DNA from: Phytomonas francai
Taxonomy: Eukaryota > Euglenozoa > Kinetoplastea > Trypanosomatida > Trypanosomatidae
Length of the DNA stretch: 64,000 nt
Reading direction: 5' to 3'
Assembly: GCA_001766655.1 (NCBI GenBank)
Contig: MJCC01000009.1
Location: 5,428 to 69,427, forward strand
Shown here: piece by piece, positions 1-10,386 of the stretch
How positions within the stretch are numbered: the first letter of the stretch is position 1
Layout: every line of letters starts with the position of its first letter
Translations under genes and position numbers: made by a program
Notes under the pieces: model-generated
Told to the model about the DNA's origin: nothing
Database searches by the model: none
What the model saw: only the letters and a program-made list of their open reading frames with translations

Positions 1-1136
1 GATGATCTGCTCACACGTCTTGGCGTGCATGCCTGCGGACGTTGGGTTTAAACCGGCATGTATGCTGCGTATGTGGTAATCTCTAGCTTCCTTGGAGAAA
101 AAGTGTCGTGGTTTAGGACAAGAAGAGCACACAAATATCTCAGATGGGGAGGAGGACGAAGACGCCCCAACCCGGCCCTCTTTCACGGAGCCGTAGCCAC
201 GCAGGTAGCGCTCCAGTTTCGCTGCCTCTTTTGTGTTGAGCGGGCGGCCCAGGCGGTTAGAATCTAAATGGTGAGGTATCCGCACTGCAATCGCCCACCC
301 GATGGATAGAGTGCGATCTGAAAACTCCTTCGCAGGTTTTTCGACTCGCATTTGAAGTCGATACGCGGCAACAATTCGGTCAAGATCCAAGTAGGGCGAA
401 AAGATGGCCTTGTTGAAGCGGACAACCGGGAGGCGTCGTGTCTGGGTCCCACTGAAAAGTCTAGCGACCAAGCTGAAGTATAAAAGACGCCGGATGGATT
501 GATCGCAGTACCATCCCTTTTCAATGTTATACGGTAGAGATTGTGTTTTTGTAAAGTTTTTAACCCTTTGTACCAACTCCCTGTAGGCCCACACACGAGC
601 AATCACAACACCCGCGTTTAGCTGGCGCTGCGTTGCCAGATCAAAAGGCAGGCTAAGATTAAGCTCTGGGTGTTTGGCGGCGTATTGCCGAACCTTCATA
701 TAGGCGGTTTCGAAACCAGCCCTGCACTCGGTGAGATTTTTGTATAGGTTCGGTGCCCAACAGCCATCCTCGCCGTTAGCTATAAACGGTGCCATCGCAG
801 GGCCCTGCCACACAGCCAGCCGGTCCAGTTCCTCCGGTCCCGCGGCAGACTGCGCGATGAAACGATCGAGGAGCGGTTGGATGTTCTCACCCGTGAAAAT
901 CGTGTCGGAATCTATTAGAATGACCACGTCGTGTGCTTGCATTCCCGTATTATTAATGGCTCTTTCCATGAAGTCAAACTTGGATAGAAATCCAAGATAC
1001 ACCATCGTATAGCCACCTACACCACGACGGGAAATCCGCCCATGTAAGCTGAGCCCAAGGAATAGCAAAGAGCGTCATTAATTTTATCACTCATGACCAA
1101 GATCGCCACGTGAGGCCCTGTGCGGCGAATATACAT
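1..1136 (-). pseudogene. Frameshifted, edge-truncated glycosyltransferase-like gene with a C2H2 zinc finger
   Basis: Reading leftwards, one frame runs from an ATG at 1136 to a TAG at 1017-1019. An open frame offset from it continues from about 1020 to base 1 without a stop, so the 3' end lies outside the window. The first part (VAILVMSDK...LGSAYMGG) and the second part (MVYLGFLSKF, then VVILIDSDTIF with a DxD-type motif near 904-912, then RQLNAGVVIARVW) join into one GT-A fold resembling PLOD-type (procollagen galactosyl/glucosyltransferase) domains, with a single-base-type frameshift at about 1017-1022. Further along (about 56-140) is a C2H2 finger: CSSC, then about 15 residues, then H-x4-H. 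The open frame also extends upstream of the ATG to a stop at 1326-1328. A pyrimidine tract ending in AG at about 1199 supports the 1136 start. It could be a pseudogene or carry a sequence error. Substrate unknown. Confidence 0.6.
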
Positions 1137-1328
1137 ATTTTGTGTATCACCACTCGGAAGCACTGAGGGTAGAATGCGGGTCTGCTTTGAATTCTTGTAA
1201 TGAAATAGGAAAAGCGCATTCAAAGCGTGCTGAGGAGGCCAATGATAAGCAACTACCGAAGATAAGCCGTAAGATAAAACCTTCGTGATTGCTTTAGTAG
1301 GCGAGCCGCCATTGTTTTCATTGTTTTA

Positions 1329-3697
1329 GTGTTCTTCCGTGAAAACTTCACACAAGAATTGATCCTTTATACCTCCTAACAAGCCTGAAGCAATCTGAAT
1401 TATTTTTATACCAATACGAGTGTGTCTGAAAGAGTAAAATATGGAATAGTAGCAGTAAAAGTTCAAAAACTGAAAGAATGAGACGTATACTAGCCACAGA
1501 TCTCAATTTTATTGAACTTCTCTTACTTCAAATTGCTTCTGCCATTGCATTACTCCTACCAGATGTCAAGAAGAACACACCTCTCAAAGAGGTCCCGAAC
1601 AGGAGCCCTCGCACGAGAGAGGCCCGTGGACGAGGATTGAATCCAAAAGCTACTCCCACAAAGTAACGTAAAGGGGCTTCAGCTAAATGCTGAGAGCACC
1701 CTGAATCCGGGGAATGAGAGCTAGTTTAATTGTTGAGCTCCGAAACGATGGGAAAACCTAAAATGGCTCGACGTGCCGGGAGAGTTGCAAAGATCACATG
1801 AAAAATGCTTATGGTGTGTGTCTGCCCGGCCAAACACGTCGCAATCTTCTTGCCTCTAAAGTGTTTTTCCAACGTTATATGTTGAAACTACCCCATTTCC
1901 AGTGATGTCCCCCTCCCACACACACAATGAAAATTTGACCACCTCAACATGAGAACTTTATGAATTTATCGAACTCCTATAGGCATTGGTGAAGCAGAGC
2001 ATCCCCTTCCAGGCATCGCTGCTTGAAGGATTCTAGACGAACAACACGGTGAACCACGCTTCGTTTCTATTCACATGGAAGATGCGTTGCATATTTGCAT
2101 TGAAATCTATAAATTCCCTAGTGTAGGAATATCACTCCAGGGGCCGCCCCCACCAGCTCCACAAAAGCCTTAGGGCCTGCTGAGTGCGGCACCGCGTTAC
2201 TATGGCGCACGGGTGCGCTATTTAAGCGATAGAGGAACCCCACTGTAGGCTTCGAAAGGGACCTATAGAGGCCATTTGGCCCGGCAAGAGATGCAACTGC
2301 AGGTGGACGCTGAAAAGGCTTTGGGTACTATTTTAGGCGGGCCTTTTTCACCATTCTAGCCATCACAAGGACTAAATCTGCACGGAAAGCATTTCCCACG
2401 GTGCGCACTATGGTCTACCGAACACAAAAGTGCAGAACCTGAGCTGTCGAAAGTCATGCATGAGCATGCATTGAAATATTCTCCCGTGTACAAAGAAACA
2501 ACAGTAAAAATTCTTTACTTTGAACATAACTCTGAATTTCCACGTTTGATCCCGCCGCACTAGCCCTCAAAATATGGAATCTCTAAAGGGCGATACAAGT
2601 TCCAGTGAGAAAATGCCGTATCCCTACACTCTCTAAGGTCGAGAGGGCACATCTTTAGGCAGTGTAAAATAAAACACAAAAAGTTCAACCCCTTTCATTT
2701 CAAACAAGGGTCAGAAACGCACAATCACAGGTCCCTGTAGATTCGTCAGGATCGGGGTACCATTACAGAGGCTTGCCTTCAAAGATGTGGAAAGGAGAGA
2801 GCGCAAATGATTAATTTCCAACAGAGCTCTGAGACGTCATCAAGCTCCTTTATCAAACTCTTTCTTGTCCCGTTAGTTAGCCCCAAACCACAGACTCGGT
2901 CTCTGATGCGAAAAAAAAAAAAGGTAACTAGAACAAAGTTAGTGCAAGCTAGCACATAAACAGAACGGAAGAAAAGAAGGTTGATGATGCCACACCCTCA
3001 TAAGCTGCGGTTTCCCAGGCAATTCGCGAAAATAAATGCAGACGTTCGAACGCCTCTGATTAGATGTTTGCGATTTTTTAAGATTCAAAAGAAAAAACTG
3101 CTTTGAGTATGCATAGGGGTAAAGTTTTGAGCAGCCTTGTGGGTGTCAAGGTGCCCACAACATCGAGGATCCCAAGATGGCTCATTATTAATAGGCTGGT
3201 TAAACACTTTGCTGTAGTTTTTCTGCGATGCCATTGTAGCGCACTTTCGTGTTTCGATCCACTGAACGGGTAACCAAAGGAAAGGAAATGCAAACAGCAT
3301 AAGGACAAGCGATTTAAAGGGGGGGAGGGGGGAACTATGCCATTTCGGTGGTGGACAGGGCTAAGGGAAGAGCGGGAAAATAGAAAAGAAGGATCTACTG
3401 TTATGAGAAAGCTTTGCAATAAGATTCCTGAGGGTACAGAAAAAATGAATAAAGTGAGATTTAAAAAGAAAGATGTACAGGATAGACATCATTTAATCCG
3501 GAAAAACGCCTTTGTCAGTTTTTGTCTCTAGGTTTCATATGTATGATGCGCGAGGTGGAAGTACCACAGAATGATACTAATAATAATAATAATAATAATA
3601 ATATTAATTGACAACAAGAACCAAGACAGGCAGCCAATGGAAAAGAGACGACCTTTGGAAAGAGGCTTAGGATGCCCATGGGCGAGCAACGCTCTCC
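1329..3697. other. Gene-poor stretch between two leftward genes
   Basis: No convincing intact gene. Between about 2118 and 2397, the minus strand has protein-like open stretches in one frame interrupted by TAG codons, possibly a decayed gene. A short trinucleotide (ATA/TAA)n repeat lies near 3576-3604, just past the 3' end of ATG7. The remaining small open frames look like chance. Confidence 0.4.
3576..3604. repeat. (TAA)n trinucleotide microsatellite
   Basis: About nine tandem copies of taa/ata lie in the 3' flank of ATG7. No associated gene is visible. Confidence 0.85.
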
Positions 3698-5818
3698 CTA
3701 CGATGACTCATTTTCGCTGCTGGTGTTGAGCTGCATGTCGACCAACTCCGCCCGGCATTGCTCCCTCAGCGCCCTCACCCCGCTCACCTCTTCGATGATG
3801 GAAGGATCGTTGACACATCGAAGCAGGAACTCGCTGGCGAGATCCCTGTAGGCGCGGAGAATGGGCTCCGAGCACGCGGTGCAGTACGGGCTCCGCTCCG
3901 CGCAGTAGACGCGGACGCCGTAGCGGTAGACGTCGCCGCGGATCTGCTGCGGGACGGCGCCGAGGCAGCCGACGTCCTGCGCGGCCTCCGCGCGGTCGGC
4001 GGGGCAGCGGAAGCGGCGCGGGTGCTGGTGGACCTGCGCGAGCAGCTCCACGGCGACGGCCGACGCGATGGCCGAGACCCCGGGGCGGGTGACGGTGCAC
4101 CGCTCGTCGAGCGCGCGCCCGCTCACGCTGTCGAGCGGCCCGACGACGCTACTGCAAAAGTAGCAGCCGAGGGCGGGCGGGCCCGCCGACCCCACGCCGT
4201 GCCGCATCACAACGTACTGGTGAAAGCCCAGGGCGACGTTGATGACGGGAATGTCGTGCGCCGCGGCGATGACCGTCGGCAGCCACCGCGCCTCGCTGCT
4301 GTCCGTCAGAAGAAAGACCACGTCATGCTCCTGTATGAGCTGAATAAGGCCCTCGATCTCCCCTTTTGTTTCGACCTCCTTGCTGGGGTCGGTTCGGTGG
4401 CCTGGCATGTGGATGGTCATTATCACGGGGCGCACATTCACAGTGGGGATAATAGCGCGCAAGGCATCCGCCGCAGCCTCGGCTTTCGGGCGTCGAGCGC
4501 TAGCGTCAGATGCCGAAAATAACGACTGCCGTGCAAGGTTGGAAAAGGAAACGGCGCTACGATCAACAAGCGTGAGGTGGCGTACACCCCACATGAGCAG
4601 GTTGCGAGCCACATTGCAACCTAGGGTGCCCATGCCAAGTAACAGGACTTTACTCTCGGCGAGGGAGGATAGCTCAAGTGAGGGCAAGACACGCCAACGC
4701 ATGAGCTCCAAGTTGAGGCGAGAATCAGCGTCCGCGCGGAGGGTGGGGTCCATCATGGCACTAAGGTCTACTACTGTGACCCCTTTCTTTCGCCATCCAG
4801 TTGGTTTTAACAGAGCTGAATGGGCAGCATGCATTTTGACTTCACCCTGAGAAGCCATGTCGAAACGGCTATTTCGTACACTGCTCAGGGTGGCAGCTAC
4901 AGCGAGTACATCCAAAGGCTCGCAGGTGCACTCCACATACCACATACTAGTCACCCCATCAGGGCGTAGAGCTAGAAATGAAAACGATGTCGTGGATGGT
5001 AGCGCCAACCGTAAACACAAGATAATATTTCGCGCTGCCCAAGAAGCGCTGGTCGGTACGGGTGAAAAATTGAAAAAACAAACAACAGGAACTTTACCCT
5101 CATCTTTAAGTTTTGAGAAATTTCTAGGGCCAAACGCATGGAACATGGCGTTCTCCCTGGCATCTAGAACATAAATAAAAGGATTGCAACTATACGGCTT
5201 TTCCAAAAGAAGGCGTCGCCCATGCTCAAAGATTTCTGCGGCAGATTTCTCAGAAATAAGTCCACTGCCTCCTCCTCCTGTTTGAGATGATACGATTTTA
5301 ATTGGGCTATTAAGAGCAAAGGACGGAAAGGCCTCTCGGTGGTAGAAAAGGTAGGACTTTGCATCAACATAAGTGAACATAGCGAATGGTGTATAGTTGG
5401 CCGCACGCCACGCTTCGTCCTCTTCCTCGAGCGAGGTGTATTCCGTGCAAAGAAGGGGAATAAGCAATTCAGAGCAAAGCACATCTGTAAGGCTTGCCTT
5501 TGTGTCTAGATCATTGAGCTGCGTAAGGACATTAAAGTTTTTCAAAAGACCAGGAAACCGAACACTAACAAAGCTGCTTTGTAGTGTTGCAGAAAGATAT
5601 GTTTCGTTATCAATGAAAGCGTCCTGACTGAAGCACACCATTGAACAATCGGCAGCACAAGCATTTGCTGAAATGTCAATTCGAAGCGTGCCATGGATAC
5701 GCACCAGTTGGTCATTTAATTTCCACTCCGACAATTTGAGATGCCTCAACTTTTGCCAAAACTGGATGTCAACGTAAGCCTGGGTTTCACAAAATGTAAG
5801 ACGACATGGTAACTCCAT
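3698..5818 (-). CDS. ATG7: ATG7, E1-like ubiquitin-activating enzyme of autophagy
   Basis: ATG7 adenylates ATG8 and ATG12 and passes them as thioesters to the E2s ATG3 and ATG10 in the cytosol. The 706-residue length matches the family. The N-terminal half is the ATG7-specific ATG3/ATG10-binding region. The E1 nucleotide-binding loop LGMGTLGCN lies near residue 395, followed by LTLVDRSAVSFSNLARQSLF. The catalytic cysteine is Cys574 in RCTVTRPG, next to the family segment AVELLAQVHQHP. The C-terminal tail (SIIEEVSGV...) fits the ATG8-recruiting tail and ends acidic. The start is the ATG at 5818, preceded by a stop-rich AT region. The 3' half (about 3.7-4.5 kb) is far richer in GC than the 5' half and so produces a long antisense open frame that I regard as a shadow. 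It is the first leftward gene from the strand-switch region. Confidence 0.93.
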   Translation of the reverse strand: MELPCRLTFCETQAYVDIQFWQKLRHLKLSEWKLNDQLVRIHGTLRIDISANACAADCSMVCFSQDAFIDNETYLSATLQSSFVSVRFPGLLKNFNVLTQLNDLDTKASLTDVLCSELLIPLLCTEYTSLEEEDEAWRAANYTPFAMFTYVDAKSYLFYHREAFPSFALNSPIKIVSSQTGGGGSGLISEKSAAEIFEHGRRLLLEKPYSCNPFIYVLDARENAMFHAFGPRNFSKLKDEGKVPVVCFFNFSPVPTSASWAARNIILCLRLALPSTTSFSFLALRPDGVTSMWYVECTCEPLDVLAVAATLSSVRNSRFDMASQGEVKMHAAHSALLKPTGWRKKGVTVVDLSAMMDPTLRADADSRLNLELMRWRVLPSLELSSLAESKVLLLGMGTLGCNVARNLLMWGVRHLTLVDRSAVSFSNLARQSLFSASDASARRPKAEAAADALRAIIPTVNVRPVIMTIHMPGHRTDPSKEVETKGEIEGLIQLIQEHDVVFLLTDSSEARWLPTVIAAAHDIPVINVALGFHQYVVMRHGVGSAGPPALGCYFCSSVVGPLDSVSGRALDERCTVTRPGVSAIASAVAVELLAQVHQHPRRFRCPADRAEAAQDVGCLGAVPQQIRGDVYRYGVRVYCAERSPYCTACSEPILRAYRDLASEFLLRCVNDPSIIEEVSGVRALREQCRAELVDMQLNTSSENESS

Positions 5819-7712
5819 AAGCTTTTAATTTGTTGCTTTAAGCAGTATGGGAAAATGATAAGTTGTAATCGAGCAATATTTATGCATGCATTGAAAGTTC
5901 AAGACAAATACAAAAAAAAATATCGGCTCTAAATTATTTTGTGAGGCTGATGGATATACTGTTTAAACCTCTTGGGGGTAACAAGAATAACGTTATGCTA
6001 TTGAATATAGGTCTATAATAACTCATAGCATTGCAAGAGATGAACATGAAGACAAGGATGAAAAGAAGGAAAGAAATAACATATAAAAAGAAAGGCAAAA
6101 ATGGTGTGCGATATTAAAATATTAATTTTTAAAAAACTCGAGAAAAGTAAAGGAATAGCTAGTCGCAACTTTGCCAGAGATATCATACAGACCTGAAAGT
6201 AAGTCTCAATAAATGTTCTATTGACTATAGGCAAATCAGAAAGAATGGCGCCCTTGAAGAAGCAACAGGAGGATTATCAAAAGCTTGCCTAGAGTGAGAT
6301 CATGCTGTGCAATGCAGTAACGGCTTCGTGAGACTGACTACATATCAAAAGAAAAGAGCAAGCTTCCATAAGCAGCATCTGTTACATTACAAGAAAACCT
6401 GGCTTGGACGAAATCGTCAGGCTAGTAAGATGGTTTGTTTTACTGTAACTTGAAGAAAATGCGTTTGTATGGAAAGTTGTCCTCAGGTAACTGTCGTGCT
6501 GGCCTCAATCCAGAGCTGGAGTCACCCTATCAGTACATGCTGAAACAAGAAAGATAAATGACCTGTGAGAATACTTATGTACCCGGAAATATAGAATTGA
6601 CCTCAGGCACTCATAAAAATGCAGAGTATACCGTTTTCTCAAATAACATCAAAATTGAGCATAATCTTTATATCTCATGTAAAAAAGGTAAAAAAAAAAT
6701 ATCGAATAAGGCTAAGCATATTATGTTAGGTGATGCACTTATCGCCAATCAATACGATAAAGAGGGCGCCTACATTGCTCTCTAAAAATTTCACAAGCCT
6801 TGTGACAGTGTCCACATCTCTTCAAGGACTACCTAAAACTACTACAGTGTGAATAGATACAGGGAAGTGCCCTCAACACCTTCGAAGCCTCGATGCTCAA
6901 CCTAGGGTGACTCAGCCGCTTAGGATAGGATAGAAGATCAACGTTACCAAAATCCATCGCCCCATCCCGATTTCCTCAGAACCGAATCCGAGGACTATTA
7001 AATTGGAATTGTAGTACCCTTCGGATACCAGAAAAACGTGAATTCATTCCCCAAGCGTATTAGTACATGGTACCTTGCTTGGGACCATGTACTTCCCAAC
7101 CTGATGTTTAGAGGAGCGTCAAATTCCCTTAGATTTTGCCTATCATAGGTACACAAATCCATTTTGTGCCACCTCAAAAATAGAACTGGCTAAAACGCAG
7201 CCACTCCAACTCCTAATATCACTTATCGGGACAAAATAAATAGTAATAATAATCGTAACCATGCATCATAAAAAGTATGAAGTTGCAAGAAAATGGAAAT
7301 GGGTGCTGTGAAAGATCTAAATTTTGCCCTCGGCACGTTTACTTGGCTAAATGTGAGAAGGAACTTCGGTAGCATCTACAACGTTGGTATTAACTTGATA
7401 ATGTATTCGGCATCACGTGCAATTGACAGGTCTGATTTGGGGACAAGAATATCGTCATGAAATAGCCACCTGTGCCTATTCACAATTACCGCCTTTTCTG
7501 TTGTAAACCCCGCTTGGCTATTTCACTGTTCATTATTCTCCTCTTAGCTTCCCCCATAAAAATGTTTTGGGCAGGTCATACGAATCCTGTAAACATAAGG
7601 CAAGCCACACACCCATGCGCATGCGTATGTAAATAAACATTTGCAGTTTCCATCATCACAGACCATAGGGGAGCAGCACCACGAAGAGAGATGTAGCACA
7701 TGAGTCCGGAGA

Positions 7713-7732
7713 GGGGGGGGGGGGGGGGGGGG
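7713..7732 (+). repeat. Poly(G) tract, 20 consecutive G
   Basis: An uninterrupted run of 20 G on the + strand lies about 700 bases upstream of the first + strand gene. Kinetoplastid Pol II start regions are known to carry G-rich or GT-rich tracts; a link here is inferred from position. Confidence 0.9.
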
Positions 7733-8027
7733 AATAGAACCCCACTTTACAACTAGCTACATAATGGACAATTAAATAAAATTGCTTTCCCTAGCCCATT
7801 TATTGAAGCAGACTTTAAAGATATAAAAAACGCACGCATTCATTTATTTAAGCAACGCCTAGGGGAGGGGGCGCCCACCAAACGCCCAACCCCACCCCCA
7901 CTCGCACCCACACTAAAAAAGAAAAATTTTGTGGGGCGTCAAAAATTAAAATAAAATAATTTTACAAGGGGGGGTTGGGACTCCATCACGGCACAAGAAA
8001 AAAATATATTGATCGTATGCACCCCCC

Positions 8028-8055
8028 TCTTCCCCCTGCCGGGGGAGGGGGATGC
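8028..8055. repeat. Imperfect C-run/G-run inverted repeat
   Basis: Two C5-6 runs are followed after a short spacer by two G5 runs, giving an imperfect hairpin with quadruplex potential on the + strand. It lies inside the GC island of the strand-switch region. Confidence 0.5.
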
Positions 8056-8384
8056 GCAAACCCACGGCCGGCAACTTCGACTGGCGGGCCCAGGGGAGCC
8101 GCCCCGCCGAGGGACGCGTAATCCATTTGATGGCTAATGGATGGGTTCCCCCGACGCCCCCAAAAAAGAACGCATTCCCCGGAGCGATCCCAACTAGGAA
8201 ATGATTAAGAAAACGTTAATAATCCCATCTTAAAGGACATCTTTATATACGAATGGAAGTATGGTATTTATTACTATTATTATTGTAAGCTTGCCGATGG
8301 CCATGATAGGGGGGCTTTTAGAAATTTCCACTGTTTGTCAATCTTTTCTTTTCATATGCTATTTATTCGACTGCTAAGGCTAAA

Positions 8385-8411
8385 CTTTTCTGACTTTCCC
8401 CCTTTCACTAG
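8385..8411 (+). promoter_or_regulatory. Polypyrimidine tract and AG trans-splice acceptor of ISY1
   Basis: A T/C-rich tract ends in CACTAG at 8411, 28 bases before the ATG at 8439. This is the expected spliced-leader acceptor for the first gene of the rightward unit. Confidence 0.6.
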
Positions 8412-8438
8412 GTTTATAAAGAACTTAGTATCATACTC

Positions 8439-9248
8439 ATGCAAGATCATTTACGGGAAATCGAGGGCACGCTTGCCCGAACAAGTGAGCGCAAGAATAC
8501 GATATTGTATAAACTTGCAAAGAGGAGGGCCGAAGAGGAGCGGTTAGCACGATTGGGTATTAACAAAATACCCCCCAGCCCACACAATGTGAAGGATACC
8601 AATGTGATAAAGTTTGTTTTGCATAGGCTGAAGCAAGAGATTGGCGATAAAATTGCACGAATTCGCAACACATCTCTCATCAGTATTGAAAAAGATGGTG
8701 AGGCAGTTGTGCGAGCAAAAAACGACGAAATCAACAAGCTAATAGCTCAAAAGAAGCAGTGGGAGAATAGGCTTGCCATTTTGAAGAATGAGGACTGGGC
8801 TAATTCTACATCTACAAAGGGTTTTTTTGGATGCGCCAAGAACTTGCCGGAGGCTTCAGACTTTCGCGCGAAACGCGAGCGACCTGTCGAAGAGAACATT
8901 GAGGAATTGTCGTCACCCAGGAGCGATTCGACAGTTTCAACTACCGATGAACCCGAACCTCGTGAATCTACTATCCAAAAAAGGTATCTTGAAAGTATTG
9001 GATGGCTTTTATCGCCAGAGTTGGAAGAAAAAGTTTTGCAGCTTGAAAAAGAAAGTGAGATGGAGAGCCGAAAGGAGACTAATGCAACTGAGAGTGGTGT
9101 GAAACTTAGGAAAACAGGAGGAACGGAATACATATCCTCTTTCCGTACTTTTAAACTTCCTGATGAAAAAGAGTTTGAAAGAATGGCTGTTGAGAAGAAG
9201 AAAATGGGTCTAAAGAAGCGCCTTGAATCCTTAAAGGGCAACATTTGA
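8439..9248 (+). CDS. ISY1: ISY1-like pre-mRNA splicing factor
   Basis: ISY1 belongs to the Prp19/NTC-related proteins and helps stabilise the catalytic spliceosome in the nucleus. In trypanosomatids it would act mainly in spliced-leader trans-splicing. The 269-residue protein shows the family signature in order: LKQEIGDKIARIRN, then NDEINKLIAQKKQWENRLA, then a glycine-rich GFFGCAKNLPEA segment equivalent to the animal/yeast GYKYFGAAKDLP block. The C-terminal half is charged and ends with a lysine-rich coiled-coil-like segment. The N-terminus (residues 1-60) is basic and less conserved. The ATG at 8439 follows the splice acceptor at 8411. It is the first gene of the rightward polycistron. Confidence 0.88.
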   Translation: MQDHLREIEGTLARTSERKNTILYKLAKRRAEEERLARLGINKIPPSPHNVKDTNVIKFVLHRLKQEIGDKIARIRNTSLISIEKDGEAVVRAKNDEINKLIAQKKQWENRLAILKNEDWANSTSTKGFFGCAKNLPEASDFRAKRERPVEENIEELSSPRSDSTVSTTDEPEPRESTIQKRYLESIGWLLSPELEEKVLQLEKESEMESRKETNATESGVKLRKTGGTEYISSFRTFKLPDEKEFERMAVEKKKMGLKKRLESLKGNI

Positions 9249-9492
9249 AATGCTCTGTCAGCACATCAAATGTGTTTAGGTGTTCCCTTTTCTCTCTCAA
9301 AAAAAAAAATATCAATAAAAGGATATTTTAAAAAAATGTATTCCATATTTTCTATCGAATGCTAATTAGTGAACGTTGCAGATTCGCTTTCTCCTTTTAG
9401 ATTTTTGAAGGCTTTTCAGCCGTGCTAATAGTTTCACCTCTTAAAATATAGAGTTTTTTTTTACACACATTAAAGCATTTTATACTTTTTAG

Positions 9493-10386
9493 ATGCGAAA
9501 CACAAAAAGGGTTCGAACCGAGACGGTGGGACGTCAACCGATAAGACGCTTTTTAGTATCGGATGCCGCGATTGTGAAAAAGAAAACAACTTCTGAAAGT
9601 ATCGTTGGCGCTGCCTACAATTACGACAACCCTGAAGTCGGAAAAGGAACTCCGGCTAATCCCTACTGTCTTTCGCTAAGAAAAAATCCGAATTGTAATG
9701 GTTGCTATCATTGTCCAACCAGCCTCTGCAAGTGTTTGCACTTTGAGGAGTTACTTTTTCGGACCTATAAAGAGTTGCCTATGAAAAGGATAACGGAGGT
9801 CGCAGGTGCTCGACATTTATGCGCCAAGTCGCTGCTCCCAACGTTTGTTACTCGAGCGATTCGACTGATGAAGATAACCTCTTCGGACATTTTTTATGAC
9901 TTGGGATGCGGAAATGGGTCTGTATTATTTCAAGTAGCCTGTCAAACTGGTGCGAAATGCGTTGGAATTGAAATAAGTCAGCATAACGCAAAAGTTGCAC
10001 AAGAAGCATGGCCAATTTTTCACTCTCTTTATGAAACCCATAATGGAAAAACAACGGGATCCGTTGAGATTATTGTTGGGGATATAGCAGAAATTATGTC
10101 GAGCTCTATCTTTTTGAAAAGAAACAATGGTAAAATTGCTATTCTTTTATCCAATCTTCTCTTTCCTAAACCTCTTACACACTACATCTCCGAGCGATTA
10201 AGGGACGCTTTACCAGGGACCAGGGTCCTGTGCTTTGATGATCTGTACCCTCATGGAAGGTCCGTGGCGTCGATTCGCGATCCAGGAGCTTTTGCTTTGT
10301 TTGAAATGAAAGACTATAAGTGGCAGGAGATGAGCGTAGAGTGGTGCGCAACAGAAGGAGACTTCTATATTCACTGGCACCGATGA
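9493..10386 (+). CDS. DOT1: DOT1-family histone H3 lysine methyltransferase
   Basis: DOT1 enzymes methylate a lysine in the histone H3 core; in trypanosomes the target is H3K76, with DOT1A and DOT1B giving different methylation states and acting in cell-cycle and silencing control. The 297-residue length suits the compact trypanosomatid enzymes. A cysteine cluster ([10 protein letters not shown], then LCKCLHF) lies around residues 70-90. The SAM-binding motif [13 protein letters not shown] starts near residue 134, with GIEIS as the acidic second motif. SNLLFPKPL near residue 220 corresponds to the DOT1 catalytic NN-x-x-F-type loop. Whether it is the A or B paralogue cannot be decided by eye. 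It is nuclear by inference. Confidence 0.88.
   Translation: MRNTKRVRTETVGRQPIRRFLVSDAAIVKKKTTSESIVGAAYNYDNPEVGKGTPANPYCLSLRKNPNCNGCYHCPTSLCKCLHFEELLFRTYKELPMKRITEVAGARHLCAKSLLPTFVTRAIRLMKITSSDIFYDLGCGNGSVLFQVACQTGAKCVGIEISQHNAKVAQEAWPIFHSLYETHNGKTTGSVEIIVGDIAEIMSSSIFLKRNNGKIAILLSNLLFPKPLTHYISERLRDALPGTRVLCFDDLYPHGRSVASIRDPGAFALFEMKDYKWQEMSVEWCATEGDFYIHWHR

Larger units (their letters stand above)
5819..8438. promoter_or_regulatory. Divergent strand-switch region, likely Pol II transcription start zone
   Basis: Genes to the left run on the minus strand and all genes to the right on the plus strand, so this 2.6 kb stretch is a divergent strand switch. In trypanosomatids such regions are the usual Pol II initiation zones. 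No credible coding sequence is seen; the small open frames at 6013-6234 and 6558-6785 look random. The right half carries a 20-base G run (7713-7732), C/G-rich blocks at about 7861-7915, and a GC island at about 8020-8170 in otherwise AT-rich DNA. The side and spacing relative to the first + strand gene fit G-rich kinetoplastid start regions. No tRNA is recognised here. Confidence 0.7.

Noticed and set aside
731..1012. 93-codon + strand frame at the left end
   Set aside because: It is the complement of the glycosyltransferase domain, whose minus-strand reading has the DxD motif and coherent protein sequence.
3078..3419. 113-codon minus-strand frame between the GT fragment and ATG7
   Set aside because: Ser/Leu/Phe-rich composition, no motif, and overlapping frames on the same bases; looks like chance.
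3758..4522. 254-codon open frame antisense to ATG7
   Set aside because: It lies wholly opposite the GC-rich half of ATG7, is Ala/Arg/Asp-rich, and has no motif; GC-rich codons on one strand open such frames on the other.
9507..9521. GGTTCGAACC resembling a tRNA B-box
   Set aside because: It lies within the start of the DOT1 coding frame, and no A-box, cloverleaf or T-run terminator is seen around it.
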